Of a stretch of 64,000 nucleotides of DNA, positions 10,988 through 21,880 are shown piece by piece. The notes under the pieces were generated by a model, which saw only the letters and a list, made by a program, of their open reading frames with translations, did no database searches and was not told the origin of the DNA. The DNA lies in the NCBI RefSeq assembly GCF_050947875.1, contig NW_027460390.1, positions 1,116,001-1,180,000 of the forward strand. Reading direction: 5' to 3'. Made by a program: the position numbers and the translations under genes. The stretch's first letter is position 1, and each line of letters starts with the position of its first letter. Source of the stretch: Dermacentor variabilis (lineage: Eukaryota; Arthropoda; Arachnida; Ixodida; Ixodidae).

Positions 10988-12760
10988 GTCTAGGCTGAGA
11001 GGAGGGTTGAGCAGCCCTGAGAATCGCGCCCTCCGTCGGTGGTGCTAGTACACGACGTCGACCTGCGAAGGAGCCGGGCTGAGTTCTCTCCTGTCATCGA
11101 TATCCTCCAATTTGCTTATGCGTTCACTGAGTGCACCTAAGCCCATTTTGGGTGCGCTGTAGCTTCCTGGACTTTTATTAAGCTAGCCTGCATGCTGGCG
11201 AAGGCATTCTTGAGTTCTTAGAGTAATTTTATAGTCTCGTCTTCCTGTCCGTTCTCTACCGCTCGACGCTTGGGCGCGCGAGACGCGTGGCATGTATCGG
11301 ACGTATCCATAGCGACCGGGGCCAAGGTGGGTTGCGGCGAGGAGGATGAAAGCGCGAGCTTCCTAATCTCCGCCATCTCCGCAGCTAGCCTGCTCATTTC
11401 TTGCTTAACCTGCGCGTTTTCTCTTCTCAACTGCTCGTTAACTCATCGCAACTCCTCGAGCTCGTTTGCGTGGTGCGAATCGCGAGGCAGGTCATCACCT
11501 CTTGGGGCTTCTTGCTTCTAAGGGCGGTGGGCGTGCGGGAGCAGGACCTGGTCCCCCGCGATATGTCGTGCCCTGGCCTGGAGCTGGAGCGAGGCTGAGG
11601 ACCGGAGCGTCCCAGGGAGCAGGCCCGTCCTCTGGACCCACGACGGGAGCCTGAACGTGCCCTGGAGGCAGAGTGGCCCCTGGATACGGAACGGCCTGTC
11701 GAGCGGCCCCTGGAATGGGAGCGTCCTCTGCGCTGAGCACCCGGGGTGGACGAGGCCTGGAACTCGTTCGCAGTGTCCGAGCGCCGCTGAGTGGACGGTG
11801 AAGGGGCACCGGCCGTCTTGGCGCGCTCACTGCGACAACGACGCACGATGTATGGGATTTGAACCTTTGAGTACATTCCTTACTAGCCGTGAGATGGTGG
11901 CCACCACAGAGTTTACACTTGGAGGTACACTGATGTTGCTCATCGGGACTAGGGGCACCACAGCCACGGCAAATCGCGTCACCGGGAGTGGGGCACACGT
12001 CGGCGCGATGGCCGAGCACACGTCGTATAGCACACGTCGATTTGCTTGCGGTAGAGTGAGCACTGCATGAGTAACAGTCCATACGTGACAAAGTTCGGTA
12101 CACGATGCCCGTCGACCGCGACGATGACCGTGCCGGTTTGGGCTGTTCTATTCGCTGCTAAGGCGAGTGGATTATTGGTGTTAACAATCTTGGCATCGGT
12201 GACGTCAGGGCCGTCTTTAAGGGTGATGTTGCGGATCACCCCCTTGCACGTGGAGTGCGGGGCCGTCTCGTAGGTACTGAGCTCATATGCCTTGCCCGAG
12301 AGGAGTATCTGGCTCATCCGCACGTAGTGGTCCGCATTCTCGCGCTTGGGATTACCGGCGACCATAATATTTTGCTGTAAATTCGGGCATAGAGTATCTT
12401 GGCATAGATCTTCCTGGCTGATGCCAGCGGCGGCGAGTATTGCGTCAGCCACCATAAGAGCGCCAATCTTGGAGATATTGAGTCCACCTCGCAGCCTGAT
12501 CACAATCTTGATATCATCTCGAGGTAGTCACTGCATCCTTCCCACTCGTAGCACCTTGGATTCGAGAGCAGCACCAGCTGATTTGCCGCGGCGCGCTGCC
12601 GGCTGCTGCGATGGCACATTAGTGTCAGCCGTGCGCGTTTTGGCGCCAACTCTTCTGGCCCTCGCATACTGCCAACCTTGATCTTGAGTAACCTCTTCCG
12701 GGGAGATATCTTCCCCCTACACTTGATACTCCATATTGAGTAAGAAATTAAGCGTACCTC
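10980..12760 (-). pseudogene. ORF1 of the I-clade LINE (zinc-knuckle, RS-rich, coiled coil)
   Basis: The gag-like protein is read in several frames. The N-terminal basic region (about 12790-12500) is followed by VIRLRGGLNISKIG and a structured domain (12503-11979; SQEDLCQDTLCPNLQQN, HRVPNFVTYGLLLMQC). Then come three Cys/His clusters (CAIRRVLGHRADVC, CRGCGAPSPDEQHQC, CKLCGGHHLTASKEC; 12103-11900), an Arg/Ser-dipeptide stretch (SRGRSTGRSVSRGHS; about 11750-11500), and a short coiled coil (RRENAQVKQEMSRLAAEMAE; about 11430-11350). Known I-element ORF1 proteins bind RNA and form the ribonucleoprotein particle. An RS-like tail after the knuckles is less usual. The frame breaks at least three times, and the terminal TAG (10980-10982) would overlap the ORF2 start. 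Confidence 0.7.
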
Positions 12761-12930
12761 GCCTTCAAAGGGCCGGTACGCGGCGGGCAAGTGGTTGACG
12801 AGGCGAGAAGTTCCGTCTCAAAGCTCGGGCACGGGCAGGAGGCGCGTGGCCGAGGCGCGAGGCGCGTGGCCTCGGGGAGCAAAGCTTGGCAATCTTCCGT
12901 AGGCTTAGCTGGGCGGACGCCGCCTGGCTG

Positions 12931-13425
<495 letters not shown>

Positions 13426-13600
13426 AATCCACGGAGAAGCTTCTCTACGATTTATCTGCATGATGCATAAGCATCTCGTAGTACTGGCGTGGTGTTTCAT
13501 GATACTATGCTAGTGTGTTTCGCACAATTGCAAGAACGACCGCGAAACAACCGTGAAATGAAGAAGCGCTGTTGCAACACCGAAATGTTAAGAGAAAGCT

Positions 13601-15741
13601 TTAACTAGGGTCATCATCAGCCTGGTTACGCCCACTGCGGGGCAGAGGCCTCTCCCATACTTCTCCAACTGCCCCGGTCATGTAGTAATTGTGGCCATGT
13701 TGTCCCTGCAACTTTTTAATGCCATCCGCCCACCTAACTTTCTGCCGCCCCCTGCTACGCTTCCCTTCCTTTGGAATCCAGTCCGTAACCCTTAATGACC
13801 ATCGGTTATCTTCCCTCCTCATTACATGTCCTGCCCATGTCCCCCCCCCCCCCCCCATTTCTTTTTCTTGCTTTCAACTAAGATGTCATTTACCTGCGTT
13901 TGTTCCCTCACCCAATCTGCTCTTTTCTTATCCCTTAACGTTACACCTATCATTCTTCTTTCCATAGCTCGTTGCGTCGTCCTCAATTTAAGCAGAACCC
14001 TTTTCCTAAGCCTCCAGGTTTCTGCCCCATACGGGAGTACTGGTAAGACACAGCTGTCATACACTTTTCTCTTGAGGGATAGTGGCAACCTGCTGTTCAT
14101 GATTTGAGAATGCCTGCCAAACGCACCCCAGCCCCTTCTTATTCTTCTGATTATTTCAGTCTCATGATCCGGATCCGTGGTCACTACCTGCCCTAAGTAG
14201 ATGTATTCCCTTACCACTTCCAGTGCTTCGCTACCTATCGTAAACTGCTGTTCTCTTTCGAGACTGTTAAACATTACTTTAGTTTCCTGCAGATTAATTT
14301 TTAGACCCGCTCTTCTGCTTTTCCTCTCCAGGTGAGTGAGCATGCATTGCAATTGGTCTCCTGAGTTACTAAGCAAGGCAATATCATCAGCGAATCGCAA
14401 GTTACTAAGGTATTCTCCATCAACTTTTATCCCCAATTCTTCCAACTCCAGGTTTCTGAATACCTCCTGTAAACACGCTGTGAATAGAATTGGAGAGATC
14501 GTATCTCCCTGCCTGACGCCTTTCTTTGTTGGGATTTTGTTGCTTTCTTTATGGAGGACTACGGTGGCTGTGGAGCCGCTATAGATATCTTTCAGTATTT
14601 TTACATATGGCTCGTCTACACGTTGATTCCGTAATGCCTTCATGACTGCTGAGGTTTCGACTGAATCAAACGCTTTTTCGTAATCAATGAAAGCGCTATA
14701 TAAGGGTTGGTTATATTCCGCACATTTCTCTATCACCTGATTGATAGTGTGAATATGGTCTATTGTTGAGTAGCCTTTACGGAATCCTGCCTGGTCCTTT
14801 GGTTGAGAGAAGTCTAAGGTGTTCCTGATTCTATTTGGAATTACCCTAGTAAATAATTTGTAGGCAACGGACAGTAAGCTGATCGGTCTCTAATTTTTCA
14901 AGTCCTTGGCGTCCCCTTTCTTATGGATTAGGATTATGTTAGCGTTCTTCCAAGATTCCGGTACGCTCGAGGTCATGGGGCATTGTGTATATAGGGCGGC
15001 CAGTCTTTCTAGAACAATGTTCCCACCATCCTTCAACAAATCTGCTGTTACCTGATCCTCTCCAGCTGCCTTCCCCCTTTGCATAGATCCCAAGGAGTTC
15101 TTTACTTCTTCCGGCGTTACTTGTCGGATTTGAAATTCTTCTAGACTATTCTCTCTTCCATCATCGTCGTGGGTGCTACTGGTACTGTATAAATCTCTAT
15201 AGAACTCCTCAGCCACTTGAACTATCTCATCCATATTAGTAATGATGTTGCCGGCTTTGTCTCTTAACGCATACATCTGATTCTTGCCTATTTTTAGTTT
15301 CTTCTTCACTGCTTTTAGGCTTCCTCCGTTCCTGAGAGCATGTTCAATTCTATTCATATTATAGTTCCTTATGTCAGCTGTCTTACGCTTGTTGATTAAC
15401 TTAGAAAGTTCTGCCAGTTCTATTCTAGCTGTAGGGTTAGAGGCGTTCATACATTGGCGTTTCTTGATCAGATCTTTCGTCTCCTGCGATAGCTTACTGG
15501 TATCCTGTCTAACGGAGCTACCACCAACTTCTATTGCACACTCCTTAATGATGCCCATAAGATTGTCGTTAATTGCTTCAACACTGAAGTCCTCTTCCTG
15601 AGTTAAAGCCGAATACCTGTTCTGTAGCTTCATCCGGAATTCCTCTAGTTTCCCTCTTACCGCTAACTCATTGATTGGCTTCTTATGTACAAGTTTCTTC
15701 CGTTCCCTCCTCAAGTCTAGGCTAATTCGAGTTCTTACCAT
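13601..15741 (-). pseudogene. RTE ORF2 reverse transcriptase (one stop, one frameshift)
   Basis: 15741-14890: RT N-terminal extension (KKRQCMNASNPTARIELAEL, LRDKAGNIITNMDEI) then GKAAGEDQVTADLLKDGG and SWKNANIILIHKKGDAKD. The conserved RPISL box follows a TAG (about 14892) where Tyr is usual. 14885-13822: QAGFRKGYSTIDHIHTINQV, YSAFIDYEKAFDSVET, KGVRQGDTISPILF and LRFADDIALLSNS, with catalytic Asp in the DYEKAFD and FADD boxes. The C-terminus has LPYGAETWRLRKR. At a run of 16 C (13841-13856) the frame slips, and the final block AGHVMRREDNRWSLRVTDWI (13858-13601) is read in the next frame. Confidence 0.85.
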
Positions 15742-15752
15742 CCTATGGTGCT
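13610..15752 (-). mobile_element. 5'-truncated RTE LINE, young copy
   Basis: The minus-strand element starts inside the last residues of the endonuclease (HRMVRTRISLDL, about 15750). It continues through the RT linker and RT to the RTE-type 3' end, whose complement is CATCATCAGCCTGG followed by GCCCACTGCGGGGCAGAGGC (from 13610). The same 3' signature ends the four RTE copies in the tandem array at 39953, 46308, 52507 and 58701. The endonuclease is missing, so the insertion was truncated on arrival. Only one nonsense codon and one homopolymer frameshift interrupt about 700 codons, suggesting recent insertion. Confidence 0.85.
13841..13856. repeat. C16 homopolymer inside the RTE ORF
   Basis: Sixteen consecutive C residues sit exactly where the RTE reading frame changes (KKKKWGGGGG to GGGGGTWAGHVMRR). 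This is either a true slippage frameshift or a homopolymer-length sequencing error. Confidence 0.9.
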
Positions 15753-16051
15753 CCTATATAAATACATGTAAAAGGAGAATTTGTTTTTCTCCGCAACCAC
15801 TGCACGAAATTTGACGAGGTTTGTTGCATTTAAAAGAAAAAAAAAAACTTGAACTCAAGTGACTGTTGGTTTCGGATTTTTTATTTAGGTCGTCAATTTT
15901 TTATTAAAAATTGGCAAACATCAAAAATTTTAAGAAAACGAAACTATGAAATTTACAACTCTAACTCGGCAATGAAAAATGATAGCACAATTCCGTGAAT
16001 TGCATATAACAGTACATCTAAAGGGGACAAAATCGATATGTTACACGTAGA
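15753..16051. other. AT-rich flank, no gene
   Basis: Short A and T runs (15830-15910) and no recognisable coding or repeat motif up to the tRNA-headed repeat. Confidence 0.4.
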
Positions 16052-16627
16052 TCCTATCACAAGAAGCCAACAAACACTGACATCAAGGACAACACATGGG
16101 AAATTATTTGCGCTTAATAAAGGAGATAAAGAAACGATATATTAATGGAAATGAAAATGGATGAAAAAGCAACTTGCCGCAGGTGGGGAACGATCCCACA
16201 ACCTTCGCATTTCGCGTGCGATGCTCTACCAATTGAGCTACCGCGGCGCCGTTTCCCCATCCACTTTCTTGGGTGTATGTGTTTCCTAGTGGAACCCTGG
16301 GAGTGTTAGCCAGCGCCGCCACTCACAAACCTTGGCGGCGGATGTGGAACGTACTTTCTGCTGCAGGCGTCACGACAACGTGATCTTTTTGGGTGAAGGC
16401 AACCGGTAAATAAACCCACACATGCTACCTGAAGGCATCAATGTTGCCGGATTCGAGACCCTCGTTATATAATGAACAAGAAGAAAGGGGGTTAACCGAG
16501 GGGCTCGATTTTTATTAGTCATATAACACTGACACCAAGGACAACAGTGGGGAAATTACTTGTGCTTAATATATGGAATAAAGAAACGATAAGTTAATGG
16601 AAATGAAAGTGGATGAAAAAACAACTT
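16052..16627 (-). repeat. tRNA-headed ~466-bp repeat unit plus the start of a second unit
   Basis: The full unit starts at TCCTATCACAAGAAGCCAAC (16052) and ends at TTTTTATTAGTCATAT (16524). At 16519 the unit begins again (TCATAT, then CACTGACACCAAGGACAAC) and runs to about 16627, so period is about 467 bp. The loci at 30843-31309 repeat the same unit with period 466. Landmarks are the tRNA-like cloverleaf, CCATCCACTTTCTTGGGT, AACGTGATCTTTTTGGGTGA and ATTCGAGACCCTCGTTA. The tRNA head suggests a SINE origin, but head-to-tail units also suggest satellite-like spread. Confidence 0.75.
16176..16247 (-). pseudogene. tRNA-like cloverleaf, anticodon-position CGA
   Basis: The 72-nt minus-strand sequence folds by pairing into acceptor GCCGCGG/CTGCGGC, D stem GCTC/GAGC, anticodon stem TCGCA/TGCGA and T stem GTGGG/CCCAC. 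The anticodon loop CGCGAAA would put CGA (Ser codon UCG) at 34-36. However, position 33 is G instead of the universal U, the T loop ATCGTTC is non-standard, and there is no long Ser variable arm. It is therefore a tRNA-derived repeat head, probably supplying an internal RNA polymerase III promoter, not a working tRNA. Confidence 0.7.
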
Positions 16628-17020
16628 AACCGGTTGCCTTCACCCAAAAAGATCACGTTCTCATGACGCCGGCGGCAAAAAGGATGCTCCACATCCCCCG
16701 CCAAGGTTTGTTGAGTGGTGACGCTGGCTAAGGCTGCCAGGGTTCTACTAGGAAACATAAATACCCAAGAAAGTGGATGGGGAAACAGCGCCGCCGTAGC
16801 TCAGTTGGTAGGGCATCGCACGCGAAATGCGAAGGTTGCGGGATCGTTCCCCAGCTGCAGCGAGATTTTTTTTCATCCACTTCCATTTCCATTAATTTAT
16901 CGTTTCTTTATTCCATTCATTAAGCGCAAGTAATTTCACCTATATTGTCCTTGGTGTCAGTGTTTCTTGGCTTCTTATGACTAATAAAAATCGGCCCTCA
17001 GTTAACCCCATTTCTTCTCA
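16628..17020 (+). repeat. Inverted copy of the tRNA-headed repeat
   Basis: From 16628 the sequence is the reverse complement of the preceding unit: CCGGTTGCCTTCACCCAAAA, GCCAAGGTTTGTTGAGTGG, then the tRNA head at 16790. It passes a unit junction (TTGGCTTCTTATGACTAATA, about 16969) to about 17020. The minus and plus arms form a large imperfect inverted repeat around 16628. Confidence 0.75.
16790..16861 (+). pseudogene. tRNA-like cloverleaf (plus copy)
   Basis: Same 72-nt layout as the minus copy at 16176-16247: GCCGCCG acceptor, TAGCTCAGTTGGTAGGGC D arm, and an unchanged anticodon arm with CGCGAAA loop. The acceptor 3' strand is CTGCAGC and the T stem GCGGG/CCCAG has lost pairs, so decay is more advanced. 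Confidence 0.65.
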
Positions 17021-17619
17021 CATAAATCCTAAGAAATTTAATAATATGGAAATACAGTTTGTGCAAAACCCTTGTACACAACGTAACAAATTCGCGTAAG
17101 ATGTAAGTTGACGAATCAAATTTGTTCGCTTTGAATGATCTAATGGATGCCGTTTACAGGACCACGATATCTGTTCTTCGTGCAGAGCTATTAATTTGTA
17201 AACTTTGTGCTTCTGTTTTTTTCGAGCTTACGAATTTTTGGAAATCATTTAAAGAAGATTTAGGCCCTAAATCGAAATTCCGCTTCCAACGGTCTCTAAA
17301 ATTTACTTCTATCTGTAGAGTGCAACCAATTTCATTAATATCGGCCCAAGGGTTACTTCAGAAAAGCGTTTCTGCGTTTTACATGTATTTGAATAGGCCG
17401 CGTCGGAGTTGGGCCCGAGTTACAGCTTCCTCTTAAGTTAGACCTGCAGAGACGACGTATAAGAGGCGAGTAGAAGCAATGTTCACTGGTGTTACAGATA
17501 GACCGCAGAGGATGTGGACTTGGGGTGAAATGACCAGCAAATGATGGAAACATATGCAACTTTTATTGGGTGCACTGAACCATCATGAACCGTGATCAAT
17601 GGTGCTCCGGCGGCGGCTA
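17021..17619. other. No gene recognised
   Basis: AT-rich to 17340, then mixed composition. Short frames on both strands show no domain. Confidence 0.4.
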
Positions 17620-17800
17620 CGTCTGGCGCGGCCCGTTTCTGGGAGGCGATTTGCGAAAGCGGCAGAGTGCGGCCTGTGCGGAGCTCCGTGAGCGCTTGTG
17701 TTCTCGCCGCTTCTTTGGTGCCGAAGCGAGAGGCAACACGCAGGTGAATTCGCTCGCTGCTGCGGACGCTGTGTTGACAGCAATCGTCTTACGGGACGGA
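17620..17800 (+). repeat. GC-rich dispersed repeat, copy A
   Basis: CTGTGCGGAGCTCCGTGAGC, TTGTGTTCTCGCCGCTTC and AATTCGCTCGCTGCTGCGGA align in order with the minus-strand copy at 25070-25430 and the split copy at 19869-20066 / 21725-21880. The core GTTCGCTCGCTGCTGC is the most conserved part. The family is not recognised. Confidence 0.5.
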
Positions 17801-17997
17801 CGGAGGGGCGGTTTTTCGCTTTGGTAAGGATAGAAATGCTTGGGCACTTAAAACCATCAGATTTCAGTGTGGCCTTATTATCTGTGAATTCGTAAGCGCC
17901 GTTGAACACTAGTAGGTGCCTCGAATAGGTGTTCGAATAGGTCTCCTTCTGCAGCTACGGATTACTGAGTCCGCTTTATGATATCTTGTGTGGCTAT

Positions 17998-19868
17998 TCT
18001 TGATGACCGACGCAGGAATTCTACGGCAGACGTCCGTTATCCTTGCCTTGAGCTCATCAGATCAGCAGGCAATCAAATTAAAGCTGCAAGCATGGGCAGA
18101 GAATAATGTCATTTTGGAAAACTTCAGAATGGCTTCAGAATAGGTAGGCGTCTGGATGATAACTTATTTGTTTTTACTCAATGTATTGAAATATCAAGAG
18201 CAGACAGCAGACCATTATATGTGACCTTTTTAGACATTACAAACATTTTGACAACGTAGACTGCAACATTTTGTGGGATATTCTGGAAGGGGAGGCTTAG
18301 GCGACGATTGTCTACAGCTTTTGAGAGAGATTTACTTAGAAAATACCGTTTATGTTGAAAGGGAAGGGATGAGGAGCGAGGAGAAAGTTGATATCAACAA
18401 GGGACTGAGGCAGGGGTGCCCTTTATCCCTGCGGCTGTTTATGATGTACATGGTTAGGATGGAGAGGGCGCCAGAAGGAAGTAATATCGGGTTTAATCTC
18501 TCATACAAATTGGCGGGTACAGTAGTAGAGCAGCAACTTCCAGGTTTATTTTATGCGGAAGACATTGTGCTGCTAGCTATACAATTATAGCAAAGTGATT
18601 TGCAACGTCTGGCTATCTGTGGACAGGAAGGCGAGAATTTAGGTATGAAATTTAGCGTTAGAAAGTCAGGTGTTATGATACTCAATGAAAACAGTGAACA
18701 GACATTGGCAATACAGGGCCAGGAAACACCTCGGGTAAATTAATATAAATATCTTGGTATACGGATAAACGAAGGCAATATATATATATGGATACACAGG
18801 AAAAAACAATAACACTGAAGGGGATGAGAAATGCAGCCATAATGAAGCACAGAGCGCCACGGGGATACAATAGGTACGAGGTCCTCCGAGGTATGTGGAA
18901 AGGTGTAATGGTTCCAGGACTTACTTTTGGTAATGCGGTTGTTTGCTTTAAATCAGGGGTACAATCAGGACTCGACAGGAATCAAAGGTCAGTGGGTCGC
19001 CTCGCATTGGGCGCTCACGGGAAGACTACAAATGAACCTGTGCAGTGTGATATGGGCTGGACTAGTTTTGAAGTGAGGGAAGCTCGCAATAAAATTGAGT
19101 ATGAAGAACGGCTGAGGAATATGGAAGAAAGCATACGGGCTGGTAAGAGTGTTGAGGTATCTGTACAGGAAAAACATTGATTCACATTGGAGGAAAAGAA
19201 CTAGGAAGCTTACCAGCAAGTATGCGGCATGTAGGGTTGGCAACACAGCAACAAAGAAGGTCAAACGGAAAGTCAGAGATGCTGAATTAATCTCATGGGT
19301 GGCGGCATTGGAAAAGAAACCTGCCATGAGTAACTACTTAAGAGGAAAACATGAAATCAGGAAAGAAACCATTTATGATAACTCAAAGGGAAGCTCATTA
19401 CTTTTCGAAGCGAGATCGGGATGCCTTAGAACACGCACCTATAAAGCGAGATATAAGAAGGAAGAAGAAGCATGTGCTTGCTGCGGTAAAGCTAGAGAAA
19501 CTACGGAGCATGTTTTATTACAATGTGAAGACGTCTACGCAGCGGTCGATTTAGGCACCACTGGCCTCCTTGAAGCCCTTGGGTTCAGAGGGAGCAATGG
19601 TGAAGCAAACATGTCCGCAATAGACATTAGTAAGAGGCGACTGGAGGATTGCTGGAAGAAAAGTAGGGAGACGACAAAAGACTGGTCCGGAGACGTACAA
19701 AAGCACAGTTCGCAATAGGGGATCAGAAAATTTGGGCGTGGTAGCTCAGAGTGTTTTTTTTTCTTTTTTCATTGTTTAACCTAGGTAGGATATTAGGCAG
19801 TATAGTAGCAAGAGCTTGGTGGCGCAACCCACCGCCCCGTTCCAAAGGGGACGCTCATCCATCCATCC
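17998..19868 (+). mobile_element. 5'-truncated unclassified tick LINE (RT, C-terminal zinc finger)
   Basis: RT starts at about 18003 (SSDQQAIKLKLQAWAEN, RPLYVTFLDIT). It continues with GLRQGCPLSLRLFMMYMVRM and LPGLFYAEDIVLLA, where the catalytic box is AED instead of ADD. The C-terminus reads RGYNRYEVLRGMWKGVMVPG, LALGAHGKTTNEPVQCDMGW, EERLRNMEESIRAGKS and CACCGKARETTEHVLLQC (C-x2-C...H-x4-C; 19480-19530). Frames change near 18590-18790 and 19180. The 3' end is GCAAGAGCTTGGTGGCGCAA ... CGTTCCAAAGGGGACGCTC followed by a (CATC)n tail. The clade is uncertain, and the endonuclease is absent through truncation. Confidence 0.75.
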
Positions 19869-20066
19869 AGCTGCTTACGGCGCGGCCGTGCGGGCGCGGC
19901 ATCATGAAAGCGATCAACGACGTAGCCAAAGCGCGCTGTCGCGCGGGCCTAGTCTTCAAAGCGATCTGCGATGTTTGCAGAGTGCGCCTAGTGCCGGTAG
20001 CTTCGTATGCGCTGTGCTTTCGACGTTTCCTTCGTGCTGAAACGAGAGATACACGAAAGGCAGCAA
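19869..20066 (+). repeat. GC-rich dispersed repeat, copy B left part
   Basis: Contains GTCTTCAAAGCGATCTGC, GTGCGCCTAGTGCCGGTAGC and TTCGTATGCGCTGTGC, which align with the complement of 25070-25440. It is interrupted by the CR1/L2-like LINE and resumes at 21725. Confidence 0.5.
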
Positions 20067-20071
20067 GCTAG

Positions 20072-21724
20072 ACATAAATAATTACCGGCCCATATCTGTT
20101 GTGCCTATCTTTTCCAGAGCTTTAGAGAAAATATTATTTGTACGTTTAAACTCATTCTGTAATAAGCACAACTTAATTAGTGAATCTCAGCATGGGTTTC
20201 AAAAAGACAAGTCCACAGAGTTAGCCCTACTGCATCATAAAGAATGTATCCTTACCAATTTCGCAAACAAGCTCATAACTCTCGGTTTATTTGTAGATTT
20301 CAGTAAAGCGTTCGATTATATGAGCCACAATATTCCTTTTTCATAAGCTCAATCGTTATGGAGTTAGAGGACTTGCTCTTGAATTTCTTAAGTCGTATCT
20401 TCAAAATAGACGCCAATATGTACAGATAAATAACTTCAGGTCCCAAGAGAGGTTTATACTTTCTGGAGTACCTCAAGGCAGCATTCTGGGTCCTTTACTT
20501 TTTAATCTATACGTTAACGATATTGTAAATATTCATTTCAATGTAAAATTTCTAATGTACGCAGACGACAGCAGTATATTTCTAACATCACGTTCTTACA
20601 CCGAGCTTATCACAATATCAAATGAAGTGCTCCTGAAACTTAGTACATGGTCTGAGTAAAACTGTTTATATGTCAACCCAACGAAAACTAAAGCTATAAT
20701 TTTTCGTCTAAAAGGAAACACCTCCCCTTTGCTACATGGCATAGCCTATAATAATGCTCCGATTGAATTTGTAGAAAGCATCAAAATCCTAGGCGTGCAT
20801 TTTTCTTCATCGCTGTTATGGAATGACCATGTAAACTTTGTAACGCAAAAACTGAGTCAGATAACAGGTATAATAAGCCGAAAGCGTTACGTTCTTCCTA
20901 CATCAGTTAAAGTACTATTATATAACGCCTTATTCGCCTCTCATCTCAATTATTGTCACCTCGTATGGGGCGCTACAACTGATACGAATTTAAACAAATT
21001 ATTTTTATTACAGAAAAGGATAGTACACGTCCTCGCGAATGTTCCGTACGATTCACACACCGAGCATTTATGTGACAAGTTTAAAATTATCGCAGTGCGC
21101 GAAATCTATAGGCGTCGACTTTTGTAGAAGTTTTATCACATGAACAGGAAAAGCGATCTATCCCTTGTTATATTATCATGTTTAGAAGAACCAGTCCCCT
21201 CACGTTTCGCAAGAAACACAGAACCCTGGACTGTGCACCGTTTTAGAACTAATTACAGCTCACAAATGCTAAAAAAACAACTTACCAAGGCTTTTAAATG
21301 CTTACAACAAATCTGGAATTGATATATGTGCCCTTACCCCATCAGAATTTTCTCGACTTAATCGGCGGGACTAATATTCATGTTTATACGGTCAGCTATT
21401 CCAGAAGTGCAGATTAGAGGAGTTTACAGCTTTTTGTTCACATTTATGTTGCATATATATGTGTATATATATATGTTTCTTTTTATCGTGTCATTTGTGA
21501 AACGTTTTGTAACTTCACTACGCGCAACTACTCACTTTTCACCTAGTGCTTCTCATGCTTTCTTGCAAACTGTGTATTTTTGTATTGTTAAAAACACGCG
21601 GCAGCTCCGCGCTGCCCATGTCTTGTGGTCATAGGGGGCAGGGTGTTTTTTCAAGCTGCACTTGCAGCTTTTCTTCCCTGTCTCCCCCAATCTGTTGGAA
21701 ATAAAGATATATTTTCAATTCAAA
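20072..21724 (+). mobile_element. CR1/L2-like LINE, 5'-truncated, frameshifted
   Basis: RT begins at NNYRPISVVPIFSRALEK (about 20077). It continues with QHGFQKDKSTELALLHH, LITLGLFVDFSKAFDYMSHN, then a frameshift near 20340, SGVPQGSILGPLLFNLYVND and VKFLMYADDSSIF. A TAA near 20658 interrupts STWSE-x-NCLYVNPTKTKAI. The C-terminal part (20729-21322) has IKILGVHFSSSLLWNDHV, FASHLNYCHLVWG and a CR1-type end. The 3' end is GTTGGAAATAAAGATATATT then TTCAATTCAAA (21724). There is no RNase H. The flanks 20066 and 21725 belong to one GC-rich repeat, so this is a nested insertion. Confidence 0.8.
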
Positions 21725-21880
21725 GTCAGTTCGCTCGCTGCTGCTGACACGATTCCTCACGTACTCCAGCATTTTGACAGCGAGTTTCGGCAGTCGTTGA
21801 GCGAGATGTGCTCATATTTACCTGTGCGTGCGCGACTTGTTAATGTAGTTAGTAAGCAAATGTTTACAAGTTTATATGGC
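21725..21880 (+). repeat. GC-rich dispersed repeat, copy B right part
   Basis: GTCAGTTCGCTCGCTGCTGC, CAGCATTTTGACAGCGAG, GAGATGTGCTCATATTTACC and AATGTAGTTAGTAAGC align base for base, with scattered differences, to the complement of 25205-25340. It continues the repeat cut by the CR1/L2-like LINE. Confidence 0.6.

Larger units (their letters stand above)
7344..12930 (-). mobile_element. Near full-length I-clade LINE
   Basis: Read on the minus strand the element runs from a GC-rich leader (about 12930-12760) through ORF1 (about 12760-10980) and ORF2: endonuclease, RT, RNase H and C-terminal zinc finger (10987-7408). It ends at AAATGAAGTTATTTCACTCACTCACTC-type sequence, complement of 7344-7370. 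That simple 3' tail recurs at 32252, marking the same family. RNase H downstream of RT places it in the I group. It carries several frameshifts and at least two TAG codons inside ORF2, so this copy is not autonomous. Target-site duplications were not resolved. Confidence 0.85.
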
